Assembly (NCBI GenBank): GCA_021234535.1
Contig: CM037830.1
Location: 2,950,170-3,014,169, forward strand
Length of the DNA: 64,000 bases
DNA from: Stichopus chloronotus
Taxonomy: Eukaryota > Echinodermata > Holothuroidea > Aspidochirotida > Stichopodidae
Direction of reading: 5' to 3'
Shown: positions 58,700-64,000 of the stretch, piece after piece
Numbering within the stretch: position 1 is the stretch's first letter
Layout: the number at the start of each line of letters is the position of its first letter
The notes under the pieces: model-generated
What the model was told of the DNA's origin: nothing
The model's input: the letters and a program-made list of their open reading frames with translations, nothing else
Databases searched by the model: none
Position numbers and translations under genes: made by a program

Positions 58700-61600
58700 T
58701 TCGTTATTTTTCAAAATTGAATGTTGCAGTAATCATGTAGTTTGGTTGGAACAGCTATACATATGGGAGTGCAGGTAGCACATAGTGCTAGTATAGGCTA
58801 GTGCAGCTAGCATAGTACGGTACTGTAGTGCTTAGTATTACGGGCTATTATGGCATATTCAAGGAGGTACTTCTGCTGTCACATCAATACGAAGGTTTCC
58901 TCCATTAAATCATCGTCGTGATAGGCCAGTCCATAACCCCTCCCCCCTTTTTTTAAACGATGTTTGAACTCCATGTTTATTTGGATAGTATCATTCCAAA
59001 AGATATTATTGCCCGCAAGATTGGCAAATAATTTAGGCAAAGGTAATTTGAGTCTTCTCCAAGTCGTAGTCCAGGTGACCAGAAAACTTTCCCTGCCCAC
59101 GGTCTAAATACCGAAAACCAATGGTACCAGATAGTTTGCCATGGGCCAGATAGTTTGTCCTGGACCAGATATGTGTTCTAAAGAATGTCCTGCTGGGTCT
59201 CAAATTTCACAAATTCTTCTTACTTTATTTTGAAAACCAGAGTGATAAATATCTCAATGGATTGATTTCTAGAATTATTCTTTCCTTCACCTCCGAAAAT
59301 TGATCACTGAAAACCACCTCTACCTTTCATTTCTATGGAGGAATTCATTCATTTATGGTAGTGTTTTGTTATCACTGATAGGTAGGCCTACGATACCACC
59401 ATTTTGTTCATCCGCGGAATATGTTCCTTTCTGCCTAATATGAGCCACGGTGATCAATTTTTCATCGTGTTTCCGTTAGCATCACTTCAAGTTTTTTCTT
59501 TCCTTTTATGTTGAAGAGCACTTACAAAAGTACAGATGATGTGAAAATAAGGATGAATGAAGTAGATTTACGAGGTTTAGAATGTTTTAGAAAATCGAAT
59601 TTGTGGCCATGATATATTGTCAGAGAGAATTGTCACATGGGTTGAACCACGACTTAAAACTTCCACCCCTTTTAGCTCAAAATCTGAATTCTCAAAATCA
59701 GGAAATTAAGTGCCATGATTGGCCACTAATTAAGGTTTTCAAGTGATAGGTAGGCTGATCTAGTCACGTATGGTATTGGGGACAAAACTGTAGCCAACTT
59801 GTAGCCGGCAATTAGTCCGAGTAGACCCAGATGGTCTGTTAGGGAGATTATGAAACTCGAATATTTCACCCAAATATAGGCCTATGCTTAAACCTAAGAG
59901 GTACCCGGGGTTTCTCCCCCTGGACACCCGACAGGCGTTGATTTTGAACCCCCGCCCCTCCAGGGTTGCAAGTTTTCATATTTGAAGTATACCTGTTTTG
60001 AGATTATTTTTAGATTTTTCCTAGAGATATAGCTAAAACCAATTATAGCTTCCCCTGATTTTCCCTTTGGACCCTCACCAGGGCTTTGCCCTTGGACCCC
60101 ATGAGGAGTCCATAGTTTTCATTGTGTCACCTTAGGTTAATAGACAAATTAATTATTTTGAAACCTTTGCGTTTAATGATGCAATTTGGATAAAAATATA
60201 CCTATCCTGAGATTAATTTGACCCAGAGATATGCTAAAACCTCAGAGCTTGTAGAGGCCCTAGGACCTGTCCTGGATGGTCGCTATGATCGCTCTCAATT
60301 TCGTGCTACGCACGAATTTTTTGTTCCTCCTCCCCCCCCCCCCCCCCTCCCAGAAATCTAACTCGAAAATCCTGGTGTCACCACTGAGCAGATCTTACAC
60401 AATTGACAACCACAGTTTGTGAATGGAGAATGAGAGTCATCCACCCACTAATAACTTGACTAGGGAAACAACCCCCTAGAAAAATAACTTTGTCTTGATG
60501 AAATCATTATGACGGACTGTGGCAAAGGTTTTCTCAAAATTCACGGAATGAAAACATCAACAAAGGCGAAGAGATCCAATTATCAGTCGCACAGCTGTGA
60601 CTGTTCCTGAAAGCACGCTGCTCTGTTCGGATGTTTCAGTGACACTATGTAAGTGGATGGCGCTATTCGAGATTGAAGACAAACCTTAGCACAGAGCTAG
60701 AGCAAAACACAGGAACCATTCAGTCCTGTATGTATTGTATCAGTATCACATAAAAGCCTACAGCGCACATATTGTAGTATACACGTAGGTACTTGCACTG
60801 CATGTTTGTAGGCCATCGATGATCGATTAGGACCAAGTGTATTCATTCACTTCCCCTTGACAATGACATTGACAATGAAGTGTGAAGAAACTGTTAAGAA
60901 AGAGACCTGAAGAATAAATCGCTAAGCTTCTCGAAGGAGATTTCCACCTTATCCCGCTCTTAGTTTGGTACGTCATTCGACATTAATAAATCACAAATTA
61001 GGCCTAACAAAATACCATCAATAATAATAGGCTAGGCTAAATTTCAATCCACAATTCAGGTTAGGCGGTAGCATACTATTACTAATGTTACGGTTAGGCT
61101 AGGCCAAACTGGGTGTCTACTGGGAGTTGGCCAAATGCTGGGGCATTATCTCGAGAAAGGCCCTGCTATGGAAATTTCAACACAGGCAGGGCTTATTTCG
61201 TCCCAAGGTCTATCAAATCCTCCCTCATTGAAACTCCCGTCCGAACTTACAAAAATCATATAGACCTACAGTAAGCTAGGCCTACCTCAGAAAGACAACA
61301 GGTCCTATTTCGAGAGTATATTGAGTGTCTTCACACCGAGCTAGTCCACAATGCTAGCAGTAGCTGTGTATACTTTCATTTGCTATTGCAAACTAATAAC
61401 AAGGTAAAGACGACTTGCGCGGTCTTTATTTTAGCAAAGGGAATGAGGGGTAGGTGGAATTAAACATCTGAATAAGATACATTTATGGAATAAAATGCAA
61501 CATTCGTGAATTATTTAAGAAATTTGCAGGGCCTATTTCAAGAGTATATATAGCAGACGTTACTACTCTTGAAATAGGCCCTGCAAATTTCTTTAGAGTG

Positions 61601-64000
61601 TCATCTAAATAGGTGGTATCCAGTTTCTTCCAATGTATGGTGGGAAGAGTTTTCTGCTGCTAAGAGCATGAGATTGCATGTGAACTTACCCTAAGCTTAT
61701 TTCCAAATCTTACCAAGCAAACTTAGTAATATTGCCAAGACATCTGCACAGGCGAATTGCCATGTATTCACAGGGCTTAGTTTCGGTATACCAGCGGTTA
61801 TGTTTCATCGCTATACTTCACTGTCAAGATAGAAAAATCTGTGCATTGTGAGCACTGTTATGTTTAGTTCAAGAAGATAACCATTGACTGATAAGCTTAA
61901 TTTGCTGTGGTGTGCATATATTCTTTGAATTTCCACATACTGTTGTCTAATGTATACTTCTTTCAGAAGTTACCCCTGTGTGATGCCCTACCTCTCCTGC
62001 CAATACACATGGGCTTACTTTTGCGGTCAAAACTGTAGGTGCTGAAAATATACAGTAAAAACTTGAAACTCGCCAACAGGAACTGTGATGGAACTTCCTG
62101 GCACAGCATGCAGCTGGCTGATGTGACCTTCACCCCGCATCTTCTCACGTTTATTTATCTTCAGCTGATAATTAGCATTACACAAAACGACTGCCTAGCA
62201 TGCGTCTGCTTGTGCAACAATGCAAAATGCTTGCTCTGAGCCCTTGATGTAAAGTTTAGCTGGTGGACTAGTTTGAGTTGTATTACTACTGCTGCGCAAA
62301 ACCAATCACCATGTACTGAGGCATCTAATGTATCCAACTAGATTTTTCGTAGGAACTTTACAAGGAAAAGAGTGGAATTTAGCACCTTCAGCAAACTAGA
62401 CAAACTGTTGTCTTTTTGATTCTCCATTATGCCAACCACGTGCAGTCAATACGGTACTGCTCATGACAAAAGTTGTACGACAATACCCAAAACAGTAGCA
62501 TGACAAAAGCCACAAAAGTTTGAAATATCCTTAAAGCTACTTGTAAGGTATAAAAGAGGAGATCTGTAAGATTTTTTTATCCTTTAGAAGCAAATGAAAT
62601 TTGTGTGTGGGGACTTAAATTTTTTTTTTTTGCAAGCAGAAATCTGTAACACTCACTAGCAGCACTAGCAACCACTTTTTAAAATGACTTGTATCCATAT
62701 ATCATTCAATGAGTGCTATGTTGGAAAGACATAGCTAAGGAGATGATTTCTGTAGTCTGCATAAGACATTTTTTTCAGAAATTCTCATTTTGATTGTAAA
62801 AAAATTGTGCAGGGGAAAAAAATCATGCAGACGGGTGCAAGAAACTAGTTTTTGTTTTCTTGACCAAAGCCATAAATCATTCTCAGTTGACTGCCAGAAG
62901 GCAAGGCAAGTTTCTTTGGCAAAGAGGAACAAACAACTTCACAGAACTCTGTGTGACACATGAAAAGATTGAAGCATCAAACTTTGTAAGTTTGATAAGG
63001 ACATGAAGTCATTATTTTGAACAGTTTTGACTAACATGCGAAAGTAGGAAATGTGGTAGGCTACTGTATTTGACATCACTTAATTCAAAGACATCTGCTT
63101 TTAAAAGCAAATAAATTACACCAATCATATCAAAGGAGAATTCTGCTATATTGTTTGTTTTTTTGGAAGGTTGTGTGACATGAGATTTTGAAGTGTTGGG
63201 TGCATTAAGCATCGAAAATATTAAAAATAGTCACAAATTTCATCAAAAACTGTCAAAGATAGACCACCAGTTTACAGCAAAATTAGTGTCGCTCAGTGAA
63301 ATCAAGCTCAAAAACTTACCCTCTGTTATTTAGTGTTTAGGGCGCACTTCAAAATATGGTTTATTCCCTTTAACACTGACCTCTACATGATGACCTACCA
63401 GAATACAACTACACCACAATTCACGGAGATCCCGGTCAATTACATATTAATGGCTACACTCTTTGTTTCTAGTGCATAGTGTTAGAAACTTTGTTTGGCG
63501 GGAAGTTTGTACATATCGTGTTGTCTATGAGAAGATCATTTCAAAACGGCAAGAATATGAATGAAAATGGTTTGAAAGTGCTTAAATAAGTCAGAAGACA
63601 TGTTACTTGCCCGGAATTCCCCTTTAAATTGTGCTTTCATTGTGTGCAGTCTGTGGTCTTTATTTCATGAAGAAATTCTCTAACTTAAACAGATTGTTTA
63701 CCAGCATTGGTTTTCCAATTGTGTTTTGGTGAGTGTGTAAACAAATTTCTGGACAGAAAGTTACTTTGCCAAAATAATGACAAGGTAGATATGGAGAATA
63801 GCCCTGAATATACAGGTATATGATATTACTACCACAGTATTCTGTGTGTTGACCAGTCAAGCATCCTTGATATTTTTATCTAGTAAATTTGCAGACCTAA
63901 GTATGAAATATTCAAATTATGAAATATTGTGTTTAGGCAGCTACAGTAACTTTCTCTGGAAGAGCATTCATGTCGGAGAGCAAATGTCATTTACTCATAA
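58700..64000. other. Region without supported genes
   Basis: Only short open frames without motifs. It contains TAGGCCTA words (59390, 60999, 61082 area), a C homopolymer at about 60332-60347, a C-rich segment near 59910-60120 and the hairpin at 61517. May be intronic or intergenic for a gene outside the window. Confidence 0.5.
61517..61593. repeat. Perfect 30-bp-arm hairpin
   Basis: AAGAAATTTGCAGGGCCTAT followed by TTCAAGAGTA (61517-61546) is exactly complementary to 61564-61593, with a 17-base spacer. A degraded single arm (GGTCCTATTTCGAGAGTA) occurs at about 61301-61318. Could be a tiny MITE or an RNA hairpin. Confidence 0.85.

Noticed and set aside
58879..59100. 73-codon minus-strand frame (WTTTWRRLKLPLPKLFANLA)
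   Set aside because: No family recognised, no neighbouring exons.

Overview
The window is eukaryotic, intron-rich animal DNA, AT-rich and full of repeats and microsatellites. The recognisable genes (a MOV10L1-like piRNA-pathway helicase, a fibrinogen-domain lectin-like secreted protein, CR1/L2-type LINE debris) and the recurring word TAGGCCTA point to a marine invertebrate deuterostome. An echinoderm such as a sea cucumber is my best guess. This is inference; no species can be named from the sequence alone.

Layout. (1) Positions 1-9545, minus strand: a gene that starts with a signal-peptide exon (9455-9545) and continues into at least eleven very small exons of 21-51 bp. Every one is a multiple of 3, every intron is phase 1, and every exon encodes a hydrophilic Ser/Gly/Asp/Asn/Arg-rich peptide. 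It runs off the left edge. This architecture resembles the micro-exon genes (MEGs) of schistosomes and is the most unusual thing in the window. (2) 9.6-17.1 kb: no gene I can support. (3) 17192-42942, minus strand: a complete MOV10L1-like gene of about 23 exons. The N-terminus has three OB/cold-shock-like repeats; then come the MOV10-family middle region and an SF1 helicase core with Walker A (split across an intron), DEAG box, GDP-x-[18 protein letters not shown] and a VAITR-type motif, and finally a Ser-rich tail. Two conserved helicase-side exons each carry one surplus base, and a phase break occurs near the N-terminal third, so the copy is either damaged or mis-assembled. Its introns hold a LINE endonuclease relic and several copies of a repeat family ending in GGTTCCTTTGC...GCAAGGAACC. 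(4) 44431-47235: a foldback-type DNA element with long terminal inverted repeats built from short GTCTCA subrepeats and a small helix-turn-helix ORF inside. (5) 47.4-48.6 kb: LINE reverse-transcriptase relic. (6) 51322-56688, plus strand: a five-exon gene for a secreted protein with signal peptide, TIL-type 10-Cys domain and fibrinogen C-terminal domain (332 aa). (7) 58586-58667: tRNA-Ser(GCT). (8) 58.7-64 kb: no gene seen, one perfect 30-bp-arm hairpin.

The three protein-coding genes do not look functionally linked: one is germline transposon defence, and two encode secreted proteins of probable extracellular or immune-type role. Coding calls rest on splice consensus, phase continuity and recognised motifs read by eye; no alignment or transcript data were available.
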